A DNA stretch of 64,000 bases from Phocaeicola intestinalis. Its GTDB lineage: Bacteria; Bacteroidota; Bacteroidia; Bacteroidales; Bacteroidaceae. The translations under genes and the position numbers were made by a program. Under the pieces are notes generated by a model. The model was not told the DNA's origin. It saw only the letters and a list, made by a program, of their open reading frames with translations, and ran no database searches. Below, one piece after another: positions 25,650 to 34,913 of this stretch (its first letter is position 1; every line of letters starts with the position of its first letter). The DNA lies in contig NZ_JACSPP010000001.1 of NCBI RefSeq assembly GCF_014837065.1, forward strand, positions 100,078-164,077, in the 5' to 3' direction.

Positions 25650-27584
25650 ATGAGATATTACTTATTACTACTATTTCAGATATATATCTGTATTTTAGCA
25701 TTTGTTGTAACAGGATGTTCCTCTTCCCTTGTATCGAATACGGTCAAATCTCCGGATGGAAAGTTAGAGTTTACTATTTATAAAAGTGAAAAAGGTGAAC
25801 CTGTTTATGCTTTTAAAGCTAATAATAAACAGTTGATTAACAATTCATCATTGGGTATTAAATTTAAGAATAACAATGTTTTAACAATTACTGAATGTAG
25901 TATTGAAGAGACTAATGAACGTCAAGTACGGGATATTTGGAAACCAGTATGGGGAAAGAGAGCTATAGTAAATGATCATTTTAATGAAAAGACTTTCACG
26001 ATAAGTAGTACGGCCGTGGATGGCTTGGAGAAACTTCTTGTAGTAGTTCGTGTTTACAATGATGGAGTTGCTTTTCGTTATGAGATTCCTACCGGGAATA
26101 GTAAACTAGAAAGAGAGCCTATGGAATGTACTACATATAACTTTGCTGATGATTATACTGCATGGAGCTATAATGGCGAAGAACATAATATTGGTCCTGA
26201 AAAGCTTACAGATAGTAACGGTGAGAGACTTCCGGTTGTTACAATTAAAGCTGATGACCATAATTATATGGCTCTTCATGAGGCTTATTTGCAAGAAGGA
26301 GAACCGTTGCGTTTATTCTCGAAAAAGGGTGAGATAGCCTATTCTGTAATATCTACACCAGGAAAGTTACATCCAAATTATAGTTCAGCATGGCGTGTTA
26401 TCATGTATGGCACCACTCCTGGTACATTGGTAGATTCTCATCTTGTAGAGTTACTTAATCCTGAACCAGATCCTAAATATGATTTTTCATGGGTAAAACC
26501 GGGTATTGCTTTATGGGATTGGCGGATGAATGGTGCAGAAATAGATGGGTTTAGATATGAGATGTCTTATCCTTCTTGGGTTCGTGCTGTGGACTTTGCG
26601 GCTGAACAAGGATTTGCCTATCTTGTATTGGATGCTAATTGGTATGGTCCTGAATTTGCCACAGATTCTGATCCTATTAATGGTGATAAGGCGAATGATG
26701 TACGTAGACTTATAGAATATGGTAAACAAAAGGGTGTAGGTATTTGGTTGTATTTAAATGATGTTGGAGGAAAACAATATCCCATTGAAGAAACTTTGAA
26801 ACAATATAGAAAATGGGGAGCTGTCGGTGTAAAATATGGTTTTATGACCGGTACTCAAGAAGAAAAAAATAAATGGACACAAACTGTAACGCGTCTGTGT
26901 GCCGAGAATCATTTATTGGTAGACTATCACGATAATCCAGTTCACCCTTATGGACAAATGCGGACATGGCCTAATGCTGTTACTAGAGAATATTGTCATG
27001 CGCAATTGGATGGTTATCATGTGTTTGTTCCGGAAACTTTCTGTACTTCCGTATTTGTGAATATGCTAGCAGGTCCTCTGGATATGAACAACGGTATGTT
27101 TGATTTACGCCCGGGAAAAACGACTCGTGTAGATTGTAACTTGCCTGTTCCTTCAACTGTAACATCTGAGGCGGCTAGAACATTGATCACCTTCTCAGGT
27201 GTAACCATTCTTCCAGATATACCTGAATATTATAAGAAATATCCCGAGTTACTTCGCTTTATCAGTGCACAGAAGATGCCCTGGGTAGAAAGTAAGACTT
27301 TGGCTGGCGAAATTGGAGAATATATTGTTATGATGCGTCAAACCCAAGAAGCTTGGCTAATAGGTGCAGTTACCAATGAATTGGCACGCACAGTGGAAAT
27401 TCCTTTGTCTTTCTTACCTAAAGGAAAATTTATTGCGCAGATAACCAAAGATGGTGAAGATGCACACTATTTTGTTAATCGTGAATCTTACCAATCCGTT
27501 GAAGAAAGTGTGGATTGTAGCACTGTGCTAAAACTAGAGCTTGCAGCAGGAGGTGGAGCTTGTGTGCTGATTCAAGAAAAATGA
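25650..27584 (+). CDS. GH97 family glycoside hydrolase
   Basis: This 644-residue lipoprotein (lipobox VTGC, Cys near 23) has the GH97 layout: an N-terminal super-sandwich (SPDGKLEFTIYKSEKGEPVYAF...DGVAFRYEIP), a barrel (KPGIALWDWRMNGAEIDG, YLVLDANWYGPE, WLYLNDVGGKQYP) and the VDYHDNPVHPYGQMRTWPN motif, ending in a C-terminal sheet. In GH97 the retaining members have an Asp in the 'GVKVDFM' strand; here the strand reads GVKYGFMTG, with Gly at that place. The usual acidic residue after TREG is also altered (TREYCHAQLDG). It may be an inverting enzyme or have changed specificity. Confidence 0.85.
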   Translation: MRYYLLLLFQIYICILAFVVTGCSSSLVSNTVKSPDGKLEFTIYKSEKGEPVYAFKANNKQLINNSSLGIKFKNNNVLTITECSIEETNERQVRDIWKPVWGKRAIVNDHFNEKTFTISSTAVDGLEKLLVVVRVYNDGVAFRYEIPTGNSKLEREPMECTTYNFADDYTAWSYNGEEHNIGPEKLTDSNGERLPVVTIKADDHNYMALHEAYLQEGEPLRLFSKKGEIAYSVISTPGKLHPNYSSAWRVIMYGTTPGTLVDSHLVELLNPEPDPKYDFSWVKPGIALWDWRMNGAEIDGFRYEMSYPSWVRAVDFAAEQGFAYLVLDANWYGPEFATDSDPINGDKANDVRRLIEYGKQKGVGIWLYLNDVGGKQYPIEETLKQYRKWGAVGVKYGFMTGTQEEKNKWTQTVTRLCAENHLLVDYHDNPVHPYGQMRTWPNAVTREYCHAQLDGYHVFVPETFCTSVFVNMLAGPLDMNNGMFDLRPGKTTRVDCNLPVPSTVTSEAARTLITFSGVTILPDIPEYYKKYPELLRFISAQKMPWVESKTLAGEIGEYIVMMRQTQEAWLIGAVTNELARTVEIPLSFLPKGKFIAQITKDGEDAHYFVNRESYQSVEESVDCSTVLKLELAAGGGACVLIQEK

Positions 27585-27621
27585 TAAAAGGTATCACAAT
27601 TTGTCTTTGATTAGAATGTTA

Positions 27622-29931
27622 ATGAGGATATACAACAAAAAGTGGAAAGTAATCTTGTTCTGGACAGGAGTCTTGTGTTATGCTTGTTGCGGAACAGAAA
27701 GTGACAAGGAACTGGCCGGGTATGTAAATCCTTTTATTGGGGCTAGTACGAATACCGAAGCTGCGGGAGCCTTTCATGGATTAGGGAAGACCTTTCCTGG
27801 GGCGACTTACCCGTTTGGTGCGGTACAAATAAGCCCCAATACAATTACGGGAGGAGACAATGGTTCGGGATATAGCTATGAACATCAAACTATTGAAGGA
27901 TTTGCTTTTACCCAAATGAGTGGTGTGGGATGGTATGGAGACCTTGGTAATTTGTTAGTAATGCCAACGGTAGGTAAAATGTATACTAATTCTGGAAAAG
28001 AGAATGGAGTGAAGGGGTATCGCACTCGGTATGATAAGGCATCAGAGAAGGCTTCTGCTGGTTATTATAGTGTATATTTGCCCGATTATGGTGTACAAAC
28101 AGAGGCTACGGTTATGGAGCATAGTGGTATGCTACGTTTTACTTATCCGAAGAGTAAGGAATCTCGAATACAGATAGATTTGGCTCGTCGCGTTGGTGGC
28201 ACGTCTACCTTCCAATTTGTAAAGGTGGTTGATGAGTACACAATCGAAGGTCGTATGGAATGTACACCAGAAGGTGGTGGTTGGGGAAACGGGGATGGCA
28301 ATGCCAGATATACAGTCTATTTCCATGCTCAGTTCTCAAAGCCATTGACAGATTATGGATTTTGGAATGTTGAAATTCCTGAAGGAATTTCGCGCAAACG
28401 TGAATTCGTAGAAAGTGCTCAATTTCAAAAACTTACATCCCAAGCGCAAATCATACAAGATAAAAAAGAATTCCAAGGAAAGCACATCGGATTCTTTGCT
28501 AACTTTGAGACAAAGGAAAATGAGCAGATTTTGTTTAAATCGGGGATTTCTTTCGTCAGTATAGAAGGGGCACGTAAAAATCTAGAGCAAGAAATTGCGG
28601 ATTGGAATTTTGATGTCGTAAAGGAGGCTACTAAAAAGCAATGGAATGATATGCTGGCAACTATCCGAGTAAAAGGTGGTACGGAAGAACAAAAGCGTAT
28701 CTTTTATACAGCTCTATATCATACAATGATTGATCCTAGAAATTTTACAGATGTAGACGGACATTATATTGGAGGAGATGGAAAGATACATACATCGATT
28801 GGCTTTACTAAACGGACCGTGTTTAGCGGTTGGGATGTATTTCGCAGTCAAATGCCTTTACAAAGCATCATTAATCCCGAAGTGGTTAATGACCTGCTGA
28901 TGTCTTTGACGACCTTAGCTGAAGAAAGTGGTAATCACTATTATGAGCGCTTTGAGCTCCTGAATGCATATAGTGGGTGTATGTTGGGTAATCCTGCGCT
29001 TTCAGTATTGGCCGATGCGTGGGTAAAGGGTATATTTAAAGGAGATAAGGAAAAGGCTTATACCTACGCTGACAATACAGCACGCCTTTTTGGCAATACT
29101 GAGCGAGGCTATACCCCTTATAGTATTTCAAAAACCTTAGAGTATGCTTATACGGAATGGTGTATGGCACGTATGGCCATAGATTTAGGCAAAACAGAGG
29201 ATATGGTTAAGTATTTGAAACTTTCCCGTTCCTATAAGAATTTGTACGATAAGGAAAAACATGCCTTCCGTCCGAGAAAAGAAGACGGTTCGTTTATAAA
29301 ATGGCCCCAAAGAGGAAAATTGCAGGAAGGGTATGGTTGTACTGAGTGCAATGAACTGCAACAAGGTTGGTTTGTACCGCACGACATAGAAGGTATGGTA
29401 GAGTTGATGGGAGGTATTCAACAAACTGTAGCTGATCTTGATAGCATGTTTGCCCATACACCTCACAATTTTTTGTGGAATGTATATTACAATCATGCCA
29501 ACGAACCAGTTCATCATGTTCCTTTTTTATATAATAGATTGGGAGAACCTTGGAAAACACAATATTGGTCTAGGTTTATTTGCGAACATGCTTACCATGA
29601 TAAAGTGGAGGGATTGGTAGGTAACGAAGATGCCGGACAAATGTCTGCATGGTATGTATTATCGGCATGTGGTTTGTATCCTATTTGTCCAGGAGATACT
29701 CGTTATGAGATAACTTCTCCGTTGTTTAACGAGATAACAATTAAGGTAGGAGATAATAAAACATTTGTCATCAAAGCACACAATAATTCAACCTCTAATA
29801 CTTATATACAGTCTGCTCGTTTGAATGGAAAGGAATACTCTCAATGTTACTTGGATTATCAAGATATTATGAATGGAGGAGTATTGGTATTGGAAATGGG
29901 AAATGCTCCTAATATGCATTGGGGGATCTAG
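27622..29931 (+). CDS. GH92 exo-alpha-mannosidase (second copy)
   Basis: From the ATG at 27622 the protein has 769 residues; an in-frame ATG at 27616 is also possible. It has a hydrophobic signal (VILFWTGVLCYACC) with a likely lipobox. GH92 motifs are clear: GYVNPFIGASTNTEAAGAFHG, FPGATYPFGAVQISPNT, FSGWDVFRSQMPL near 408, and GNEDAGQMSAWYVLSACGLYP near 676. It is only distantly similar to the first GH92, so the two likely cut different mannosidic linkages. It is the last gene of the PUL. Confidence 0.9.
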   Translation: MRIYNKKWKVILFWTGVLCYACCGTESDKELAGYVNPFIGASTNTEAAGAFHGLGKTFPGATYPFGAVQISPNTITGGDNGSGYSYEHQTIEGFAFTQMSGVGWYGDLGNLLVMPTVGKMYTNSGKENGVKGYRTRYDKASEKASAGYYSVYLPDYGVQTEATVMEHSGMLRFTYPKSKESRIQIDLARRVGGTSTFQFVKVVDEYTIEGRMECTPEGGGWGNGDGNARYTVYFHAQFSKPLTDYGFWNVEIPEGISRKREFVESAQFQKLTSQAQIIQDKKEFQGKHIGFFANFETKENEQILFKSGISFVSIEGARKNLEQEIADWNFDVVKEATKKQWNDMLATIRVKGGTEEQKRIFYTALYHTMIDPRNFTDVDGHYIGGDGKIHTSIGFTKRTVFSGWDVFRSQMPLQSIINPEVVNDLLMSLTTLAEESGNHYYERFELLNAYSGCMLGNPALSVLADAWVKGIFKGDKEKAYTYADNTARLFGNTERGYTPYSISKTLEYAYTEWCMARMAIDLGKTEDMVKYLKLSRSYKNLYDKEKHAFRPRKEDGSFIKWPQRGKLQEGYGCTECNELQQGWFVPHDIEGMVELMGGIQQTVADLDSMFAHTPHNFLWNVYYNHANEPVHHVPFLYNRLGEPWKTQYWSRFICEHAYHDKVEGLVGNEDAGQMSAWYVLSACGLYPICPGDTRYEITSPLFNEITIKVGDNKTFVIKAHNNSTSNTYIQSARLNGKEYSQCYLDYQDIMNGGVLVLEMGNAPNMHWGI

Positions 29932-30021
29932 AGTAGTATTTTTAAGGTATGAGGGTGTAGCGAAGGATCTCTTTTCTTATATTTAGGAAATAGGTTCTTC
30001 GTTACTGTTTTTATATTAAAC

Positions 30022-30061
30022 TTATTCAAGTTTCGCAAGTACTCAGATAATATAATAAAAA
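30022..30061. mobile_element. remnant end of a second IS4-family copy
   Basis: These 40 bases are an exact reverse complement of 13409-13448, the right end of the IS at 11859. The tip faces left, toward the PUL, so the IS body would have continued to the right. It stops after 40 bp and is followed directly by a headless gene. Confidence 0.88.
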
Positions 30062-30065
30062 GTAA

Positions 30066-31109
30066 GCATTCGATAAAGAAGGAAAGAGCAAAAAAGAGAA
30101 TCAACAGTTTTCGTACAATGCTCAGAAACAATTAACTCAAATTCTTAATTCAGATAACAGTAAGATTGTTTTCACCTATAGCAATGGAAGACTTTCTCAG
30201 TTTGACAAGTATGATAAAGATGGAAAATTGCTTGAACGCACAAAAAGGAAGTATAGCAGTTCTTCAAATTTTACTGATATCGAATACAACAGCAATGGAA
30301 AAGAAAAAAAACAATACACTTACAGTAATGGCTTGTTAGTTTCTGAAAAGACATCTATCAGTAATAGAACGTACACTTATAATACGCAACGCAAACAAAC
30401 ATTAGTGAAATATTCTGGCAGAGAGTTGGATATGGGAGAATTTATGGGAGCCATGATGTGGGCAAATGTAAGCGGAGATGTTGATGCTATAAGTGGCATA
30501 AAAGGGAAAGCTGTTTCCTCTACAATCAGAAACACATACAATACCAAAGGTTTATTGGATAAAGCTGTAACTACCAAAGGTAGTGGACAAACTGAAATAG
30601 TAAATTTCAAATATGAATATGACGCAAAAGGAAATTGGGTTAAGAATGTAGCTACTTATAATGGCCCTAAAATAGATGAATTTATTATTATTTTTGAGCG
30701 TGAAATAGTATATTATTCAAATAAGAATCAGCAAGCTACATATACATCTTTAACTGCCATTGAAAAATCCAAATTACCAGATGTAGATGCTGAATTTCCA
30801 GAAGGATATTTAGGAATACAAAAATATTTAGCAGCTAATGCTAAATATCCAATGGAGGCTATGGAGAATGGAGTAATGGGAGATGTAAAAGTAGAGTTTA
30901 CAATTAATGAAGATGGTTGCATTAGTGATATACAAATAACTAAAGCAGCATCAAAAGCCTTGGGTGAAGAAATAACAAGAATAATTAGCACTATGCCTAA
31001 ATGGAATCCTGCAATTAAAGACAGCAACCCTGTAAAAGTCAAAAAGAATTTGACTATAAGATTCAGATTGTTAGGAATGGGAAGTTACTCTATAACTTTA
31101 CTCAAATAA
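30066..31109 (+). pseudogene. 5'-truncated protein with TonB C-terminal domain
   Basis: The frame is open from just after a stop at 30063-30065, four bases past the IS remnant, and has no start codon until a TTG at 30228. It reads AFDKEGKSKKENQQFSYNA from the junction, in the style of proteins with repeated YD/FDK-type strands. It ends in a TonB-C domain (PEGYLGIQKYLAANAKYPMEAMENGVMGDVKVEFTINEDG). The missing head would have held the signal peptide. I conclude the gene was cut by the transposition or deletion event. The remainder may be expressed from the TTG, but is probably dead. Confidence 0.75.
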
Positions 31110-31273
31110 AACTATATACAAATGCTTATTTAATACAATATCATCATTTTATTCAAGCGCACTAAGAAATGAATACTTAGTGCGCTTTCTTTTTGTCCTT
31201 TAAATGACGATTTTGCGCTTTTCAAGACCCCAAACCCTTAATGACGAAATAATATAAGAACTCTCTGCTTATC

Positions 31274-31588
31274 ATGTGGAGTAACTTTATAAACTTTTTC
31301 TTTGATGGTACTTTAGAAGAATCATCAAAGCGTCAGTCTGGGGTTTGTACTGATGAAACCACAAAAACAAATTCAAAATATGAATCAGATGTTGAAGCTT
31401 TGAAGAAAGCCTATAGTACTTCTTTTGCAACTGGTCTCAGCATTGAAACTACATTAAAAGAAATGCTGGAATTATGTCCGAGAGAAAGGAAAAGGACAGA
31501 TGCTTATCAAGGTCTAATCTCATATCTGAAAAAGAACTACGGAATAACCTTAATCATCAAATCACGAAAAACCAGACAATCACTATGA
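31274..31588 (+). CDS. hypothetical protein, 104 residues
   Basis: A small protein with a short hydrophobic start (WSNFINFFFDG) and a helical, charged remainder. It overlaps the next gene by 4 bp, which supports it being translated. No family is recognised. Confidence 0.5.
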   Translation: MWSNFINFFFDGTLEESSKRQSGVCTDETTKTNSKYESDVEALKKAYSTSFATGLSIETTLKEMLELCPRERKRTDAYQGLISYLKKNYGITLIIKSRKTRQSL

Positions 31589-32019
31589 AGAATTACTTTA
31601 TTGCGAACGGTGCTATTCTTGATACGGGGATGAGCGCCGAAGAAATAGAAATGGCAGTACAGGAAAACTTGGATGAAAGTACCGGAGGATTAGTACAATT
31701 CAGGGTTAAGGAACTGAGTGAATCAAGCATCACAATAGTATTTATCCGTGACTTCCTGACAGAGCCAGGCAAGTCGATAATCTTTGATTGCGACATGAAC
31801 CTGATACTGAACATTGGAATCGAAGCCTTTTTACCTGAGAAGTTTGGCGGATATCCTTTACTCTATCCCCTGAACTTTGCAGGAAAGAATTTCTATACCG
31901 ATATGACAGCCTTTATTCGGCTCTATAAAACGCTGCTCCTGATGTATAGGAAACAGGAGGTGGAGTATATCGGAATCAGGTGTTATAGCGACAGAATAGT
32001 AATGAAGATTGAATTTTAA
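31585..32019 (+). CDS. element protein of unknown function, paralog A
   Basis: From the ATG at 31585 the product has 144 residues. It shares a pattern with the next gene: F-(I/V)-x-G-x-(I/V)-x-DT near the start, M-(S/T)-x-x-E-I-x-x-A-VQE-(N/D)-L-D near 15-32, and a strand ending IFIR near 55. The common length, spacing and end (RIVMKIEF versus SVVIRIK) suggest a tandem duplication. I know of no function. Longer starts upstream would overlap the previous gene deeply. Confidence 0.6.
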   Translation: MKNYFIANGAILDTGMSAEEIEMAVQENLDESTGGLVQFRVKELSESSITIVFIRDFLTEPGKSIIFDCDMNLILNIGIEAFLPEKFGGYPLLYPLNFAGKNFYTDMTAFIRLYKTLLLMYRKQEVEYIGIRCYSDRIVMKIEF

Positions 32020-32038
32020 CGAATGGAGAGATTAAACT

Positions 32039-32509
32039 ATGAACGAAAATAACAACACTCAGACAACGCCACGATTATCTAAAAAGTTCTTTGTAGTCGG
32101 CAAGGTTTATGATACGGCTCTTATGACAGACCAGGAGATAGGGGATGCAGTACAAGAAGACCTGGATGATTATATTGGCGAAGGGAAAGTAAATTTCAGC
32201 ATCCATACAGACTCCAATATGATTTCCCTGATTTTCATAAGGTTCACGAATTACTATAAGCAGAATAATATAGATTTAAGCAAAGATATGATTGATGCCG
32301 ATGCTTTTATGGTGACGGGTGAAGACTATAATGGCTTTCTACTACCTTATAAGTTCCCGATAGCTCCCTTCGGATATAGCCCTTACACGCTGGGACAATT
32401 TGATTTCAAGATGGCCTATAAAGAATCAGCCGAATTGCTTGGGGTTGATAAAGTGAAGTGGATGAAGATGGAAGTGAGCCATTATTCAGTAGTAATTAGA
32501 ATCAAATAA
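32039..32509 (+). CDS. element protein of unknown function, paralog B
   Basis: 156 residues, 19 bp after paralog A. Shared features include KFFVVGKVYDTALMTDQEIGDAVQEDLDDY at the start and the LIFIRF strand. Both then have a stretch with PLxYPLNF or PYKFPIAPFG ending at a K-x-x-Y/E...L segment. No family is recognised. Confidence 0.6.
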   Translation: MNENNNTQTTPRLSKKFFVVGKVYDTALMTDQEIGDAVQEDLDDYIGEGKVNFSIHTDSNMISLIFIRFTNYYKQNNIDLSKDMIDADAFMVTGEDYNGFLLPYKFPIAPFGYSPYTLGQFDFKMAYKESAELLGVDKVKWMKMEVSHYSVVIRIK

Positions 32510-32753
32510 TCAATGGATAAAGAAAACGTAACTTGCTATTATTTTTGTTTTTCAGCAGAGAATCTTATAAAACATACACTTTATGCAGATAATTTCTTAA
32601 ATTAGCATTGAAAAACAATTAATGTTTAGATAAAATAGGATTCTTGAATATTAATAAATTGCAAAATATTATTTCAGATAATATAAATAAATTCAATTGA
32701 TTAGTTTGAGAATAGTTTTAGTAATACGGCTGACAATAAAATGATATAGTATT

Positions 32754-33497
32754 ATGGGAGTAGAAATTTATAAAAATAGAGATTTAAAAGAATCTGGATG
32801 CGATAAAGTGAACTTTCTCTATAAAGAAGATAAATTCTACGTTATGGACAATCATCTTTGTGCCATTTGGTGCTGGGAACAACAGATAAATCCAGAAAAC
32901 CAATATGGAATTTTTCATATAGATCGCCATTATGACTTGTTAAATAATTTGTCTGACAGTTTTTTAGAAGAGAACCGAAATGCTATTACAGGAACATCTT
33001 TTGAAAACTTTTTAACGGTAAAAGGTGTCAGCGGAATTAGATTTGACAATTATATAGATTCTTTTAACAGGTTGCATACAAATATGCTAAGTAAAGCATA
33101 TTATTGTACACATAAAGATGGAACAGATTGGTATAACACAAGTCTTGAATCTGTAACTTTAGAATCCCAAAATGTAGATATTTGGGATTTACCAAATAAT
33201 ATTGATTTTTGGATAGATTCATCCAGAAGGTGGATAATTAATATTGATATAGATTTCTTTTTTCAAGTTGCTGATGAGGAGTGCTATCGTTTTTTGACAA
33301 ATCAATACATTAAAAATGTCTGTAATTCAATTAAAAAAGTGATAGATAGAATAGATGTTATAACAATAGCACTAAGTCCAGAGTTTTGTGGTGGATGGAA
33401 TAAATCTTTTGAGGTACTTCATATTTTAGCCAAAGAATTTAATATTCAGTTCCCATTTCAATATAAAAAAATACATGGTGAATCTTTATTGGTTTAA
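32754..33497 (+). CDS. UPF0489 family protein
   Basis: This 247-residue protein matches UPF0489: DNHLCAIWCW near residue 32, FHIDRHYDL near 54 and IINIDIDFFF near 165, with a later ALSPEFCGGW. The Asp and His residues of these motifs are placed like metal ligands of the arginase/deacetylase fold, which makes a metal-dependent hydrolase plausible. The family has no settled activity. The 244-bp upstream spacer is AT-rich, with a possible -7 box TATTTTTG near 32540. It stands alone between the paralog pair and a terminator. Confidence 0.7.
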   Translation: MGVEIYKNRDLKESGCDKVNFLYKEDKFYVMDNHLCAIWCWEQQINPENQYGIFHIDRHYDLLNNLSDSFLEENRNAITGTSFENFLTVKGVSGIRFDNYIDSFNRLHTNMLSKAYYCTHKDGTDWYNTSLESVTLESQNVDIWDLPNNIDFWIDSSRRWIINIDIDFFFQVADEECYRFLTNQYIKNVCNSIKKVIDRIDVITIALSPEFCGGWNKSFEVLHILAKEFNIQFPFQYKKIHGESLLV

Positions 33498-33594
33498 ATG
33501 GGGTACACATATCATTAATAGGTTAATTAAAAATTATGAAGTCTATATTATATTTCCCAATAATACATATCTTTCATTCATTTTTATAATAAGG

Positions 33595-33640
33595 AGTCAC
33601 TATACCAAAGATGGGCAATGGTATAGTGGCTTTTCTTTCT
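33595..33640 (+). terminator. intrinsic terminator after the UPF0489 gene
   Basis: AGTCACTATACCA at 33595-33607 pairs with TGGTATAGTGGCT at 33619-33631 (12 of 13 pairs), followed by TTTCTTTC. Confidence 0.8.
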
Positions 33641-33710
33641 TGCCAATTATTCCTGTACTTTGATGATAACAAGTAATGTAACCTTTTTTCTTTTCTCTAG
33701 ATATACTATT

Positions 33711-33740
33711 ATATAGGGATATATAGGGATATATAGGGAA
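33711..33740. repeat. three tandem 10-bp repeats ATATAGGGAT
   Basis: Three direct copies of a decamer (last copy ends in A instead of T) between the convergent UPF0489 and primase genes. It may be a microsatellite or a set of protein sites; nothing more can be said. Confidence 0.7.
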
Positions 33741-33798
33741 TAGAAAATTTTTGGTTCTACTTGGTTATTGATAATCTATGTACAAAGCTATCTGTTCT

Positions 33799-34716
33799 TT
33801 ATAGTTCCCGATACTTCAAGCCTATACTCCCTCTTTTCCTTACCCATTGATAAGCATTATTTATTTGTTTTTGAAGTTCGTTTTTGGGAAAATCCGGGGC
33901 TATATATTGGGAAAGGTAATCTTGGGCAACTTTCTCCGAAATTCCCCATTCTGCCATTTCTCTAGCCCTCTTGAATGTGGAGTCATGTCTGTTTCCTGGA
34001 ATCATAGGAAATTTATCCCATCCTCCTTCTAGATAACGGATAATTTTTCCCGTTTCTGGATCTGGAATGAAAACAGGGGATGCTGGGATGGATATGGTCG
34101 GAGCGAAGGAAACTGGCTGTGATTTCCTTGTAGTCCATTCCTTGCTGACGGGATTCAGATATAGATTCTTATCACTGCTGAGGAAACAAGCCCGGCTGAT
34201 ACCTTTGCAATTATCATCCCAATAAGGGGAATTATAATATTCCTTTAGAGCATCCAGATATGCGTTATGTATCTCGTTATTGATGTTGTCCTTTACCTTG
34301 ACCCCTACCTTGAATCCCCTTCCGCTTGGTGACATGAAGCAGAAATGAGTATAAGGATCAGCTTCTATCATATCCCTGACTTCCGACATTTCCGTGAGAG
34401 GAATCTTATCAAAATCCGCTATCAATAAGCCAGAGGGAGAAACGAAACCCGCATTGTTGAAATCATTGAATATTCCTGTAAAGATACAGACAGGGAGGTT
34501 GTGTTTCAATTCATCATATTTTTTATGGTCGGCATCATAGAAGAACCTCATTTGTTCTATCACGCCTTTTAGCCTTTCTTCCCTGATTGTATTGAGAACC
34601 ACATCAAGATCTTCATGGATCGGTTTAACCTCCAGCCTGACAATGTATTCTTCCTTTGTCACGGAATTTATCCGTTTTTCATAAGGCAACCTTGAAAATG
34701 CTGTAACCGTTATCAT
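33799..34716 (-). CDS. BT4734/VirE-N-type primase-like protein
   Basis: The 305-residue product has the BT4734-like domain found at the N-terminus of primase-helicase proteins: FDADHKK-type segment, CIFTGIFNDF, GLLIADFDKIP and HFCFMSPSGRGFKVGVKV (about 85-155), with acidic residues placed like the archaeo-eukaryotic primase catalytic Asp pair. The C-terminal 80 residues contain a PriCT-like helical domain. It would prime replication of the excised element, together with the two helicases just upstream on the same strand. Confidence 0.75.
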   Translation of the reverse strand: MITVTAFSRLPYEKRINSVTKEEYIVRLEVKPIHEDLDVVLNTIREERLKGVIEQMRFFYDADHKKYDELKHNLPVCIFTGIFNDFNNAGFVSPSGLLIADFDKIPLTEMSEVRDMIEADPYTHFCFMSPSGRGFKVGVKVKDNINNEIHNAYLDALKEYYNSPYWDDNCKGISRACFLSSDKNLYLNPVSKEWTTRKSQPVSFAPTISIPASPVFIPDPETGKIIRYLEGGWDKFPMIPGNRHDSTFKRAREMAEWGISEKVAQDYLSQYIAPDFPKNELQKQINNAYQWVRKRGSIGLKYREL

Positions 34717-34782
34717 ATATTTATTGAATTATAAGTTCGTTACTCTGGTTTAATCATTTTTCTTTCCCTTCCCCGGGAGGAA

Positions 34783-34816
34783 GGGGGGGAGAGGGGGAAA
34801 AGAGGGGGAAATGGGG
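34783..34816 (+). promoter_or_regulatory. guanine-quadruplex-like run
   Basis: Four runs of four or more G separated by short A-rich loops lie on the plus strand between the helicase and primase genes. In the minus-strand transcript this appears as C-rich tracts. A potential G4 in template DNA beside replication genes could mark an origin or pause site; that is speculative. Confidence 0.4.
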
Positions 34817-34913
34817 TAAAAAAGCCTATTTTTACTAATTATTCATTCCCATACATTGGCTAAATGCTTCAAAAAGGCAAATAATAGAGGGAAATTTACC
34901 CCTTTCCCCTCCC

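Noticed and set aside
33711..33740. Decamer repeats as a second CRISPR or iteron array
   Set aside because: The units are directly abutting with no spacers and only three copies; they are listed as a plain tandem repeat.
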